From Paenibacillus ginsengihumi DSM 21568 (GTDB lineage Bacteria > Bacillota > Bacilli > Paenibacillales > NBRC-103111), in assembly GCF_000380965.1 (NCBI RefSeq), contig NZ_KB905597.1:1-38871 (forward strand): a DNA stretch of 38,871 nucleotides, given 5' to 3'. Below the pieces are notes generated by a model. It was given only the letters and a program-made list of their open reading frames with translations, had not been told where the DNA came from and did no database searches. Shown here piece by piece: positions 20,800 to 28,780 of the stretch. Numbering within the stretch: the first letter of the stretch is position 1; each line of letters begins with the position of its first letter. The position numbers and the translations under genes were made by a program.

Positions 20800-21714
20800 C
20801 TAAAACGGCCATGCGGTCCATAAGACCGCCGCGAACAAGGCCAGCGATGCGACGAAGCATGCGGCCAGCCAGCCCGCACCCGGCTGCTTGTCAGGCATGT
20901 GCCGGGCAGGCGATGCCAGCCGGGACCAATCGGTGAGCGCTTCGGCGGAAGCGGAGTAGCCTCCGAGCAAAGCTTTGCGCAGCACCGGGGCGATGCCGGC
21001 CAAGGCCGGAATCGACTGCAGCATGTCGAGCAGCGTATCGGTTGTCCGATTTTGCGGCAAAATGGCGCGGAAGCCGTGCAGCCGCCGCTCCTTGTCCGCG
21101 ACCCCGATCCAAAGCGCCGCGAACGAGAACAGGTCGTACGCTTCGTCCGCCGTGCGCGTGCCCGCTTGCCAGAAGCCCCGGTCGAACACCTCGGTAAACT
21201 GCTTGACCGACCGCCCCATAGCCGTTATTCCCCCGAAATCGATCAAGTGCACCTCGCCGTAACGCGATACGAGCAAATTTTCCGGCTTGAGGTCGCAGAA
21301 CGCATACCCGTTGCCGTGAAGCTCGGTTAATTTTTTCAGCAGCCGCATGCCGATCACAGGAATCCAGTCGGTTCCGAACTGCTTGATAAACTCGTTCAAG
21401 GTGATGCCGCGGACATATTGGGTGACGAAGAACGGATATTCCCGCCCGCTTGCCACCGCATCGTCGACATCGACCAAATAATTCTTAAAGGAAGTCGAAG
21501 ACTTGGACAGCTCGCGCAGGACGTTCGCTTCCGACTGATGATCCAAAGCGTCGTGCCCTATCTTCATCGCGAGCAGCCGGCTGCCGGACCGCACGAGATA
21601 GACCCGTCCGTTGGCCCCTTCGCCAAGCAGCCGTTCGATCCGGTATTGACCGGCGTTCCATTTTCCCCTGATCATCGTCCCCGGAGCAAACGCCGGCTCA
21701 AACGATGTAGTCAC
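20800..21714 (-). CDS. yabT: Hanks-type serine/threonine protein kinase with C-terminal membrane anchor (YabT-like)
   Basis: The 304-residue protein has a kinase domain (about 20-265) and one C-terminal transmembrane helix (about 282-301), the architecture of B. subtilis YabT, a sporulation kinase activated by DNA. Seen are the glycine-rich loop GEGANGRVYLV (31-41), Lys51, Glu62, catalytic FCDLKPENLL (Asp141, Lys143, Asn146) and DFG (159-161, DFGG). The usual HRD triplet is FCD, so it is a non-RD kinase and probably does not need activation-loop phosphorylation. The start is GTG 21714, overlapping yabS by 17 bp, which implies coupled translation. No extracellular sensor domain is present; the C terminus has only a few residues outside the helix. 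Confidence 0.92.
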   Translation of the reverse strand: MTTSFEPAFAPGTMIRGKWNAGQYRIERLLGEGANGRVYLVRSGSRLLAMKIGHDALDHQSEANVLRELSKSSTSFKNYLVDVDDAVASGREYPFFVTQYVRGITLNEFIKQFGTDWIPVIGMRLLKKLTELHGNGYAFCDLKPENLLVSRYGEVHLIDFGGITAMGRSVKQFTEVFDRGFWQAGTRTADEAYDLFSFAALWIGVADKERRLHGFRAILPQNRTTDTLLDMLQSIPALAGIAPVLRKALLGGYSASAEALTDWSRLASPARHMPDKQPGAGWLAACFVASLALFAAVLWTAWPF

Positions 21715-22477
21715 TCAGCATCCCGTCCCCGTGCGCGGGCATCGTATTCCGTCCGCCCGCAGCTTCTTCCTGCCGATGTGCCGAGTCGTCGTTCCCGGCA
21801 ATACCGGCGGATTCCCGGTAATATTGCACGACACGGATCAGAGCGGGCCCCGTGGGCGTCGCTCCCCTCATGTTTAATTTATAAAACAACCGGCCCAGAT
21901 TTGCAAGATCGCTCGTCCAGCCAAGATCGAGCTTCACCGGCTCGTCCCCCGACACATTCCCGGGGAAATGAAACACGGCCATGCGGCTCTTGCCCGCCCG
22001 CGCCTGCAGACTGAGCTGAAGATCGTAGAGCGCCTCCTTCACCGCCTGCAGCTTCGGCTTCATGCTGGCGCTGGCATCGATCAGCAGCGCGACCTGCAGC
22101 TCGCTCGTTTCCGACAATTCGTCAATGACGCGCACGACTTCGCTTCTTTGCTCAGGCGGCAGCGCCTCCAGCCTGGACGTGCCGATAATGCCGCGAAGCT
22201 CCTGGCCGACAGCCTGCTGGATCGTCTGCATCACCGTCTGCCGCGTCATCATCTGAACCGTCCGCGACAATTGGTCCGGCGTGACGAGCCGGCTCATCCC
22301 GCCGCCCGCGCCGGCGATATCTTGAATTTCGGCGATGCCGTATTCGTCCGTCAGCCCGCCGCCGACAATGCCGATGACATTGACGACAATGCCTTCCTCC
22401 TTCGCCTGGGCGGCAGCGGCGACAGGACTGATGCCGACATTGGAGCAGCCGTCCGTAATCAAAATAATCTGCTTCAT
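21698..22477 (-). CDS. yabS: vWA-domain protein (YabS-like) with apparently permuted domain order
   Basis: The 259-residue protein (ATG 22477, AGGAGG box) corresponds by position and sequence to YabS, between spoIIE and yabT. Its N terminus, IILITDGCSNVG (4-15) then VVNVIGIVGG, is the strand that normally ends a von Willebrand A domain. The metal-site motif DASAS (134-138) that normally begins one lies in the middle, and a MIDAS-type Thr occurs in RGATPTGPAL (204-213). The pieces therefore occur in circularly permuted order. The linker between them (about 60-125) is helical and polar. No signal peptide is visible. A partner role with the kinase YabT is suggested by coupling only; function is not known to me. 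Confidence 0.85.
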   Translation of the reverse strand: MKQIILITDGCSNVGISPVAAAAQAKEEGIVVNVIGIVGGGLTDEYGIAEIQDIAGAGGGMSRLVTPDQLSRTVQMMTRQTVMQTIQQAVGQELRGIIGTSRLEALPPEQRSEVVRVIDELSETSELQVALLIDASASMKPKLQAVKEALYDLQLSLQARAGKSRMAVFHFPGNVSGDEPVKLDLGWTSDLANLGRLFYKLNMRGATPTGPALIRVVQYYRESAGIAGNDDSAHRQEEAAGGRNTMPAHGDGMLSDYIV

Positions 22478-22626
22478 ACGATCTCCTCCTCGCTTCTTAC
22501 AATCTAGCATTCCCATTTCGGGAGAATGGTAAACTTAAGAAGCGGGCAGCGGGGCACAATTCCTCTGCAAGCAGAGAACAAGCATGAACAGATGCCGGCG
22601 CAATCCTACTTCGGTCTGCAAACGCG

Positions 22627-22664
22627 AAAAAGCCCGGCGGAGTCTCCGGCTGCTCCACTGGGCC
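22627..22664 (-). terminator. spoIIE rho-independent terminator
   Basis: Arms at 22631-22642 and 22653-22664 form a 12-bp stem with one mismatch, followed on the minus strand by TTTTT (22627-22631). It separates spoIIE from yabS. The stretch 22517-22626 holds no gene and no convincing promoter. Confidence 0.7.
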
Positions 22665-22703
22665 AACATACATATTCCTATTATAGTTCATATCGCCAGG
22701 GGG

Positions 22704-25199
22704 TCAGCTGACCGTCTTCGGCCGTTCGATGCGGGTAAGCCCGGGCCAGCGGAATGTCGCCCATTCCGGCCGAAACTTGCTGATGCGCGCGACGACAACG
22801 GTCATATCGTCGTAAATTTCCCCATGGTGGTAACGGACGACCCGCTCCAGCAAAATATCGGCCATCTCCTGAGGGGAATCCGTCTCGATTTCCGAAATCA
22901 TCCGCTTCATCCACAGCTCCTTGTTCACCGCGTGTCCCGGCGCGTCATAGATGCCGTCGGTCATCATGATGAGAATATCCCCGTCCTGCAGAGGCATTCC
23001 GATCAAATCGACGTCGATCTCGCTCACAATGCCTACCGGCAAATTGTTGGCCGTTACCGGGAACACCTCCTGGCCCCGCTTGATGAAGCTGGGCGTCGAG
23101 CCGATTTTCATAAAGGTCGTATTGGCATTATACAGATCGATCAGCGCCATGTCGACCGTCGCGTACATTTCTTCGGAGGACCTGAGCATAAGCACCGAAT
23201 TGACCGATTTGATCGCCAGCTTCTCGTCCATTCCCGATTGCAGCAGCTGCTGCAAAATGTTCAGCGCCGCGCTGCTCTCCGCTCTGGCCCGCTCCCCGTT
23301 GCCCATGCCGTCGCTGAGCGCGACCGCGAACTTGCCGTTGCCCAGCTCGACCGTGCTGAAGCTGTCGCCCGACAGCAGGTCGCCTCCCTTGGCCGCCCCG
23401 GCGACGCCTGTCTCGACCTCGTATTCCTTCGCCGAACCGAAGACGACGGTGCTGTACCCCTCGCGCCGCTCGATCGGCTGCTCATGCTTCACGGCGATGT
23501 TCTCGCCGACGATCTCGGAGAGCAGCGGAGCGATAATTTTGCGGCATTCGTCAAAGCCTTTCGTATATTGATGAATGATTTCGATCTCCACGTTGCCCTC
23601 GTCGAGGCTGATAATATCGATGCTGTGGATCGACAAGCCGAGTTCTTCGAGCGCGCTGCGAATTTGCTCCTCCTGCATGAACAGCTCCTGGCCTTCCCGC
23701 TTGATCTCGCGGGCCAAATCCTCCATGACCTGAGAGACGCCGGACAGCTGCTCGGCAACGAGCTGGCGGCTGTCGATAAGCTGTTTTTTCCAATGCAAGT
23801 CGTTTTTGTACAAGCGGTACTGCTGCTTCATCACCTCGAGCACCTGATCGGGCTTGATGCATATTTTTTTCCACGCGGGAGCGATATCCCGGCGGCTCAT
23901 ATTTTCCCTGATTTCCACCTCCGTCATCATGTCCGTCATATACTTGTACGTCTGATAGAAGCTCTCGTCCCAGCACTTCTTCCGCTTCCAGCAGTTCGCG
24001 CAAGATTTCTCCGCGACGGCGTTCATAAAGTGGCCTACTTCCTCCTCCTTCTGTAGCGGCTGCGCGTCGGCCGTCACCTGCTTGAAGCTGCGGGCCAGCT
24101 GTCGAAACACTTCGGAAAACTGCTCCACGCGGCTCGCAGTGACATCGCGCACCCGCTTGGCATAGTCGTGCTGCGACTTCAAATTTTCCTGCGTGCCCGG
24201 CACGTACTTGGCCAATGTTTGAATGAGGCCGGCCGGCGTCAGCACGAACAACGCCACGGCTGCGATCGATTCCCATGTCGAGGCCAGCACGTCGGCCTGA
24301 TTGCCGATATAGATCGACAGGATGGAGGAGCCGAGCAGCATGCCGAACGACACGGCCATTTTGCGCCCTTCCCGAAGCAGACCGGCCAGCATGCCGGCAA
24401 AGGCGAGCAGGCTCATCTGATAAATGGCGGAAGCGTCGGCCAAGCTCAGGATCAGTCCGGAGATGACGCCGACCGACGCCCCGAACGGCGCCCCGCCGAC
24501 CAGGGCGAACAGCAGAATCAAATACCTGGACAGCACATGCTCGGCAGTGACGGGCCCGACGATCCAGCCGACCGTTCCGGTCATGACGGAGGCCAGCAGT
24601 ATAATGAGGCAGATCACCTCCTCGTGCTTCAGCACGTAATTTTTGCGGTTCAGCGTGAAGACCGGAATCGCCTGCAAAAAGATGTGCGTCAGGATCAGCC
24701 CGAGCATCGACTCGACCGCGGTCAGCATCAGCGTATACCAGCTGAGCTGGGCCGAGACGAGATACGAGAACAGCTGGACGGAGAAGGTGGAGGCGAAGAC
24801 GATCGCCGGCGCATAGGAAATATCCGAGCGCTCGAAGCGTTCGACGCCTTTCTGAATGAGCAGAAACACCAGCATCTCGACCGCGATATATCCCATATGA
24901 AGCGGCTGTGCCGAGAACAAGCTGCCCGCGGAGAGGAATAGGGCCGTCCAGAACAGCAGCTCCCTGCGCAAAAAATAGATGACCGCGAAATACGCTACCG
25001 CAAACGGCGTAAGCTGATCGAGAATCATCGCCCTTCCCAGCAGGAAAGCCATGGCGAGCAGCAGCAGCGACCATTTCTTGGCGATGACCGATTGAATTAG
25101 CCGATTTTTCGCCAGCGCATCCGTCACGCTGCCCGCCGCTTTGTTCCAGGCTCCCCTCCAAGCCGTACCGATCTGATGAAATCCGAATTTCTTTGGCAT
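22704..25199 (-). CDS. spoIIE: stage II sporulation protein E, PP2C-type phosphatase
   Basis: SpoIIE localises to the polar septum and dephosphorylates SpoIIAA, releasing sigma-F in the forespore. The 831-residue length matches the B. subtilis protein (827). About 10 membrane helices lie in residues 40-320, a central FtsZ-interacting/oligomerisation region follows, and the PP2C domain is at about 590-820. Metal-site aspartates are in LSGDSFS (near 609) and LSDGMGNGERA (near 630), and again in MMTDGIYD and DDMTVVVARI at the C terminus. ATG 25199 has a GGTGG box. The promoter (25238-25270) has Spo0A-type spacing. Its presence identifies an endospore former. Confidence 0.98.
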   Translation of the reverse strand: MPKKFGFHQIGTAWRGAWNKAAGSVTDALAKNRLIQSVIAKKWSLLLLAMAFLLGRAMILDQLTPFAVAYFAVIYFLRRELLFWTALFLSAGSLFSAQPLHMGYIAVEMLVFLLIQKGVERFERSDISYAPAIVFASTFSVQLFSYLVSAQLSWYTLMLTAVESMLGLILTHIFLQAIPVFTLNRKNYVLKHEEVICLIILLASVMTGTVGWIVGPVTAEHVLSRYLILLFALVGGAPFGASVGVISGLILSLADASAIYQMSLLAFAGMLAGLLREGRKMAVSFGMLLGSSILSIYIGNQADVLASTWESIAAVALFVLTPAGLIQTLAKYVPGTQENLKSQHDYAKRVRDVTASRVEQFSEVFRQLARSFKQVTADAQPLQKEEEVGHFMNAVAEKSCANCWKRKKCWDESFYQTYKYMTDMMTEVEIRENMSRRDIAPAWKKICIKPDQVLEVMKQQYRLYKNDLHWKKQLIDSRQLVAEQLSGVSQVMEDLAREIKREGQELFMQEEQIRSALEELGLSIHSIDIISLDEGNVEIEIIHQYTKGFDECRKIIAPLLSEIVGENIAVKHEQPIERREGYSTVVFGSAKEYEVETGVAGAAKGGDLLSGDSFSTVELGNGKFAVALSDGMGNGERARAESSAALNILQQLLQSGMDEKLAIKSVNSVLMLRSSEEMYATVDMALIDLYNANTTFMKIGSTPSFIKRGQEVFPVTANNLPVGIVSEIDVDLIGMPLQDGDILIMMTDGIYDAPGHAVNKELWMKRMISEIETDSPQEMADILLERVVRYHHGEIYDDMTVVVARISKFRPEWATFRWPGLTRIERPKTVS

Positions 25200-25237
25200 A
25201 ATTTCACGACACCACCCATAGGTTATTTGTGAGGACT

Positions 25238-25270
25238 AGTATACTCACTCTCGTGCAGGAAGTTTGTCAG
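25238..25270 (-). promoter_or_regulatory. spoIIE promoter with 21-bp spacer (Spo0A~P type)
   Basis: On the minus strand, -35-like CTGACA (25265-25270) and -10 TATACT (25238-25243) are separated by exactly 21 bp. The spoIIE and spoIIG promoters of B. subtilis have 21-22 bp spacing and use sigma-A with Spo0A~P bound next to the -35. TGACAAA (25263-25269), one mismatch from the 0A box TGNCGAA, overlaps the -35. Confidence 0.65.
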
Positions 25271-25296
25271 AATCGGTTGGCGGCGCAAAAGTTTTT

Positions 25297-25303
25297 TCCG
25301 ACA
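25297..25303 (-). promoter_or_regulatory. upstream 0A box of spoIIE
   Basis: TGTCGGA on the minus strand, one mismatch from the Spo0A consensus TGTCGAA, about 65-72 bp upstream of the predicted spoIIE transcription start. It is flanked by T-rich and A-rich runs, as is common at 0A boxes. Confidence 0.5.
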
Positions 25304-25685
25304 AAAAGGGAGGCTTGCGCGAAATCCGCCATTCCTTGTTATTCTCTGGTATGTAAGCGCATCCAAAACAGCGAACGGACGACGCGGGAGGACGTACGTT
25401 CGCATCCGGCACCGGGAATCTTCGTCCGATTGCGTTATAACGTGTCGATTGAGGTGCCTCTCGCGGACCATCCGACAAAACAAGCCTATTTTATCCTTAC
25501 CCGTCCGCTTCGCCTCCAAAACGGAGTCCGCTATCGGATTTTCTTCTGAATCCGCAAGCGGAGGAAGGAGTTTGCCCGTTCGGCAGCAAACCTTATTTAT
25601 AGCGAAATACCGGATGACCTGACCGGTCTTCCCTGCGCTTTGTTTTACACGACGGCCGAGCGTTGATTCGGCTGGAAGGAAGCGG
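25304..25685. other. intergenic region between spoIIE and the LytS-like gene
   Basis: This ~380-bp divergent spacer has open frames on both strands, but none has family-like residues or a good start, so I call no gene. A weak plus-strand promoter-like pair, TTGCCC (25572-25577) with TATTTA 16 bp on, could serve the LytS-like gene. A strong Shine-Dalgarno-like run (GGAGGAAGGAG, 25560-25570) precedes a 16-codon TTG frame (25572-25622), discussed under findings. Confidence 0.4.
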
Positions 25686-27419
25686 GTGACGGCAATCGAC
25701 TCTTTGACGCTGCAGCTCTTTGAGCGCATGGGCATACTGCTCATCATCACCTTTATCATTACCAGAACCCCTCAATTCCGCTATCTGCTGGAACGGCGGA
25801 GGACGGTGCGGCGCGGACTGCTGTTCGCCGTTTTTTTCGGACTGGTCAGCATCGCTGGCACCTATGCGGGAGTAAAGGTCGGAGCGGAGAGCAGCGACCA
25901 ATCCTTGCTGATTCCGCCGCTCGCGCAGCATGAAGCGATGGCGGATTCCGCGCTGATCGGAGTGATCGTTGCCGGTTTGCTCGGCGGTGCGCTGGTCGGT
26001 ACCGGCTCGGGGCTGATCTCGGGCATCCACGCTTATTGGCTAGGCGGGATGACGGGGATGGCCGATTTGATCGTGACCCCGATCGTAGGCCTCCTCGCGG
26101 GACTCATCGCCCGTTTTTTCGCCGACGAGCGCATCATCGCTCCGATCAAAGCGCTGTTCATCAGCGTATTTCCGCCGTTTCTGCAGATGGGTGCGGTTCT
26201 TGTCGTGCACGAATCCTCGGAAGATGCCATCCGCCTCGTCAATTTGATCGGCGGGCCTATGGTCGTGGCCAACAGCATTGGCGTGGGCATCTTCGTAGCT
26301 ATGATTTTGACCGCGATCAACGAAGAAGAGCGGGCCGCAGCGCTGGAGACGCAGAGGGCGCTTCATATCGCCGAGCTGGTGCTGCCTTACTTGAAGCAGG
26401 GAATAACCTACGAAACGGCGGGCGCTACCGCCGATATTATGCTTCGCGAGCTGCGGGCGGATGCCGTGGCCGTAACGGATACGGAGCGAATATTGGCTTA
26501 TGCCGGAATCGGCGCCAATATCAAGGACGAGCCTATACGAACGGACCTGTCCCGCAAGGCCCTGCTTACGGGCGAGATACAGATCGCGCGGACTCGCGAG
26601 CAAATCCAGCCGCATCTTGCGTCGATCGCCGCGGCCATTATCATCCCGTTTCGCAGCGGCGGTAAAGTGGCCGGTCTCATTAAGCTGTACTTCCAAAGCA
26701 TTCGGCAAATCAGACCGGTAGAAGAAGCGCTCGCGCGCGGGCTCAGCAAGCTGATTTCCATCCAGCTTGACTTCGCCTTGTCCGAGCAGCTCCGCGGACT
26801 GATGAAGGATGCCGAGCTCAAAGCGCTGCAAGCCCAAATCAATCCGCATTTTTTATTCAATACGCTGAATGCCATCGTTACACTGATCCGTATTGACCCG
26901 GACTCGGCAAGACAAATTACCGTCAAGCTCGGCCATTATTTGCGCATGAACTTGACGATGACGCAGTCGGCTGTCGTATCGCTGGCCCAAGAGCTGGATC
27001 ATTTGCAAACGTACTTGAGCATTTTGCGGATACGCTTTGAGGACAGCCTTGTTGTTCGGCTACAGTGCGACGCGGGGCTGGAGTCGGTCCGCATCCCTCC
27101 GTCCACCCTGCAGCCTCTGGTGGAAAACTGCATTCAGCACGGCTTTAAAGGAAAAACCGACGCCGGAAGAATCGATATCACCCTTAGGCGCAGCGGGTCT
27201 TATTTAAAAATCAGCATCGAGGATAACGGCAAAGGATTCGACGCCGAACAGCTCGCCAGACTGGGCACGGCTCCGCTGCAATCCGGCGAGAGCACCGGTC
27301 TCGGCCTGCACAATGTGAACCGCCGTCTCGTCCATTTATTCGGAACCGAGGCCGGGCTAACCTTCTCCAATTCCCCGAAGGGAGGGGCTTGTATTGAATT
27401 CAAGCTTCCTCTATTTTGA
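25686..27419 (+). CDS. LytS-type sensor histidine kinase (5TMR-LYT, GAF, His_kinase, HATPase)
   Basis: The 577-residue protein starts at GTG 25686 with GGAAGGA seven bases upstream. Residues 10-210 hold about six hydrophobic helices of the 5TM-5TMR_LYT sensor type, including the GxxxGxGSGLISG loop (100-113). A GAF-like domain follows (about 225-365), then the LytS-family phosphoacceptor block QAQINPHFLFNTLNAI (382-397, His388), N box ENCIQHGF (480-487), G1 DNGKGF (513-518) and GLGLHNV (538-544). In B. subtilis and E. coli such kinases (LytS, BtsS, YpdA) respond to pyruvate or related signals. With the next gene it forms a two-component pair, and the transporter downstream suggests monocarboxylate sensing. 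This is inference. Confidence 0.93.
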   Translation: MTAIDSLTLQLFERMGILLIITFIITRTPQFRYLLERRRTVRRGLLFAVFFGLVSIAGTYAGVKVGAESSDQSLLIPPLAQHEAMADSALIGVIVAGLLGGALVGTGSGLISGIHAYWLGGMTGMADLIVTPIVGLLAGLIARFFADERIIAPIKALFISVFPPFLQMGAVLVVHESSEDAIRLVNLIGGPMVVANSIGVGIFVAMILTAINEEERAAALETQRALHIAELVLPYLKQGITYETAGATADIMLRELRADAVAVTDTERILAYAGIGANIKDEPIRTDLSRKALLTGEIQIARTREQIQPHLASIAAAIIIPFRSGGKVAGLIKLYFQSIRQIRPVEEALARGLSKLISIQLDFALSEQLRGLMKDAELKALQAQINPHFLFNTLNAIVTLIRIDPDSARQITVKLGHYLRMNLTMTQSAVVSLAQELDHLQTYLSILRIRFEDSLVVRLQCDAGLESVRIPPSTLQPLVENCIQHGFKGKTDAGRIDITLRRSGSYLKISIEDNGKGFDAEQLARLGTAPLQSGESTGLGLHNVNRRLVHLFGTEAGLTFSNSPKGGACIEFKLPLF

Positions 27420-27527
27420 AAATTTGGAGGTATACGCCGACAAAATTTCAATACCGCAGGTGACGGCCGATGACGACAGGAAGCGCTCGTCATAGGCGTC
27501 TATCATGGATAAAAGGTGGGCTGCTTC

Positions 27528-28301
27528 ATGAGAGTCATGATCGCTGAAGACGAACGGTTAGCTCGCGAAGAGCTTATTTTTTTGCTGTCCCAGGAACAAG
27601 ATGTCGAGCTGCTTCCCTGGGCGTCTAACGGAACCGAGCTGCTGGAGCTGGCAAGCCGCCATCGGCCGCAGGTCGTCTTCGTGGACATCCAGATGCCGGG
27701 GCCGGATGGCATGGAGACAGCGGAGAAGCTGCTGCAAAGCGAGCATCCCCCGTATATCGTGTTTGCGACCGCCTTCGAGCAATATGCCATCGACGCGTTC
27801 CGGCTGGAAGCGGTCGATTATTTGCTCAAGCCTTACGATCAGGAGCGCCTTGGCCGGACGCTGCAGCGCATCCGGCACAAGCTTTCCTCGACCGCGATTC
27901 CCCGGACCGGAGAAAGCAGAGCAAGGCCGGCGGCTCCCTTGAGAGCGGATGCCGCGGGAGTGAAGCCGAAGCTGCTCATCGATAACGGGAGCCGCATTAT
28001 CGTTGTCGATCCGGCGGAAATCGCCTTTGCCTCGAAAGAGGAGAAGTGGACCCGCATCCATATGATGGACGGCCAGGTGTATGCCGCCAGACTGACTCTG
28101 CAGGAGCTGGAGGAGCAGCTCGGAAGTCCAGGCTTCTTCCGCACTCACCGAAGCCATCTGGTCAATATGGAGTGCATCGACGAGCTGGAGCCGTGGTTTA
28201 ACGGCGCTTACAACCTGATTCTGGGCGATGCGAAGCAAAGCCGCGTGCCCCTCTCCAGAGTAGCCTCGAAAGAGCTGATCCGACGGCTGCAAGGCACCTA
28301 A
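27528..28301 (+). CDS. LytTR-family response regulator
   Basis: The 257-residue protein has a receiver domain (2-120; acidic pair Glu7-Asp8, phosphoacceptor Asp53 in FVDIQMPG, KP motif in LLKPYDQERL) and a LytTR DNA-binding domain (about 150-255; ends with FFRTHRSHLVNMECID and LSRVASKELIRRL). ATG 27528 was chosen because AGGTGGG lies about seven bases upstream; a GTG at 27516 would add four residues but lacks a spacer. It follows the sensor kinase by 108 bp on the same strand and is followed, 152 bp later, by the DUF485-symporter pair. It binds direct repeats in this family; a 21-bp-spaced pair lies before the transporter genes. Confidence 0.94.
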   Translation: MRVMIAEDERLAREELIFLLSQEQDVELLPWASNGTELLELASRHRPQVVFVDIQMPGPDGMETAEKLLQSEHPPYIVFATAFEQYAIDAFRLEAVDYLLKPYDQERLGRTLQRIRHKLSSTAIPRTGESRARPAAPLRADAAGVKPKLLIDNGSRIIVVDPAEIAFASKEEKWTRIHMMDGQVYAARLTLQELEEQLGSPGFFRTHRSHLVNMECIDELEPWFNGAYNLILGDAKQSRVPLSRVASKELIRRLQGT

Positions 28302-28371
28302 CGTTCGCAGCGCGCCGGGAACCATTCAGCACCCGCATTTCTCACTTTGAGGCGCGATTTTTGACATTTCA

Positions 28372-28404
28372 GGCCAAAAAGCGAAAAAGGACAACCATTC
28401 CGTG
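28372..28404 (+). promoter_or_regulatory. candidate LytTR direct-repeat site
   Basis: GACATTTCAGG (28373-28383) and ACCATTCCGTG (28394-28404) align as imperfect direct repeats exactly 21 bp apart, the two-turn spacing bound by LytTR-domain regulators. They lie directly upstream of the symporter operon. The second copy overlaps the spacer of the putative promoter, so repression or an unrecognised start point is possible. Confidence 0.4.
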
Positions 28405-28405
28405 A

Positions 28406-28411
28406 TATGAT
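28406..28411 (+). promoter_or_regulatory. -10 element of the DUF485-symporter operon
   Basis: TATGAT at 28406-28411; the position expected for a -35 (28383-28388, GAAAAA) is poor, consistent with a promoter that needs an activator. Confidence 0.4.
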
Positions 28412-28414
28412 TAA

Positions 28415-28429
28415 TAAAGCGCTTACATT
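28415..28429 (+). promoter_or_regulatory. cre site (CcpA) before the symporter operon
   Basis: AATAAAGCGCTTACA matches the catabolite-responsive element WTGNAARCGNWWWCA at 13 of 15 positions, with the palindromic AAGCGCTT core. It overlaps the expected transcription start downstream of the TATGAT element, a position where CcpA normally represses. Carbon catabolite repression of an organic-acid transporter fits. Confidence 0.6.
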
Positions 28430-28453
28430 AATTGTAAAAGGGAGGAGTCGCTT

Positions 28454-28780
28454 ATGAATCAATCCTCGAAATCATCATACAGCAGGATTGCCGAATCTGC
28501 TCGCTTCCGCTTGCTCATGTCGCAGAAGAAACGTTTTATTATGCCCATGTCCCTTTTCTTCCTCGTGTTTTATTTTGTCCTGCCCATCATGACCTCGTAT
28601 TCCGCGGTGCTGAATCAGAGCGCGTTCGGCCCGATCACCTGGGCTTGGGTGTTCGCCTTCGCCCAATTCATCATGACCTGGATCTTGTGCTCGCTTTATA
28701 CGCGCAAAGCGCGGGCGTTTGACGCCATAGCCGAGCAAATTAAAGCCGAAGCCGGCGCGGCCAAGGAGGTACAGCGATGA
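28454..28780 (+). CDS. DUF485 family membrane protein
   Basis: A 108-residue protein with two transmembrane helices (about residues 28-50 and 62-84) and charged ends, of the DUF485 type. Such proteins are encoded directly before acetate/pyruvate sodium:solute symporters (yjcH-actP in E. coli, ywcB-ywcA in B. subtilis). ATG 28454 has GGGAGGAG upstream. Its stop overlaps the ATG of the symporter (ATGA), so the two are co-translated. The role is not established; an accessory subunit for the transporter is the natural guess. Confidence 0.92.
   Translation: MNQSSKSSYSRIAESARFRLLMSQKKRFIMPMSLFFLVFYFVLPIMTSYSAVLNQSAFGPITWAWVFAFAQFIMTWILCSLYTRKARAFDAIAEQIKAEAGAAKEVQR

Noticed and set aside
22680..22685. 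TATAAT hexamer on the minus strand just after spoIIE, as a yabS promoter
   Set aside because: Its -35 is poor and the spoIIE terminator lies immediately downstream of the expected start, so transcripts would stop before yabS.
25223..25759. Open frames on both strands in the spoIIE-lytS spacer (up to 178 codons)
   Set aside because: They overlap the spoIIE promoter and the kinase start, have low-quality residues and no suitable ribosome-binding site.
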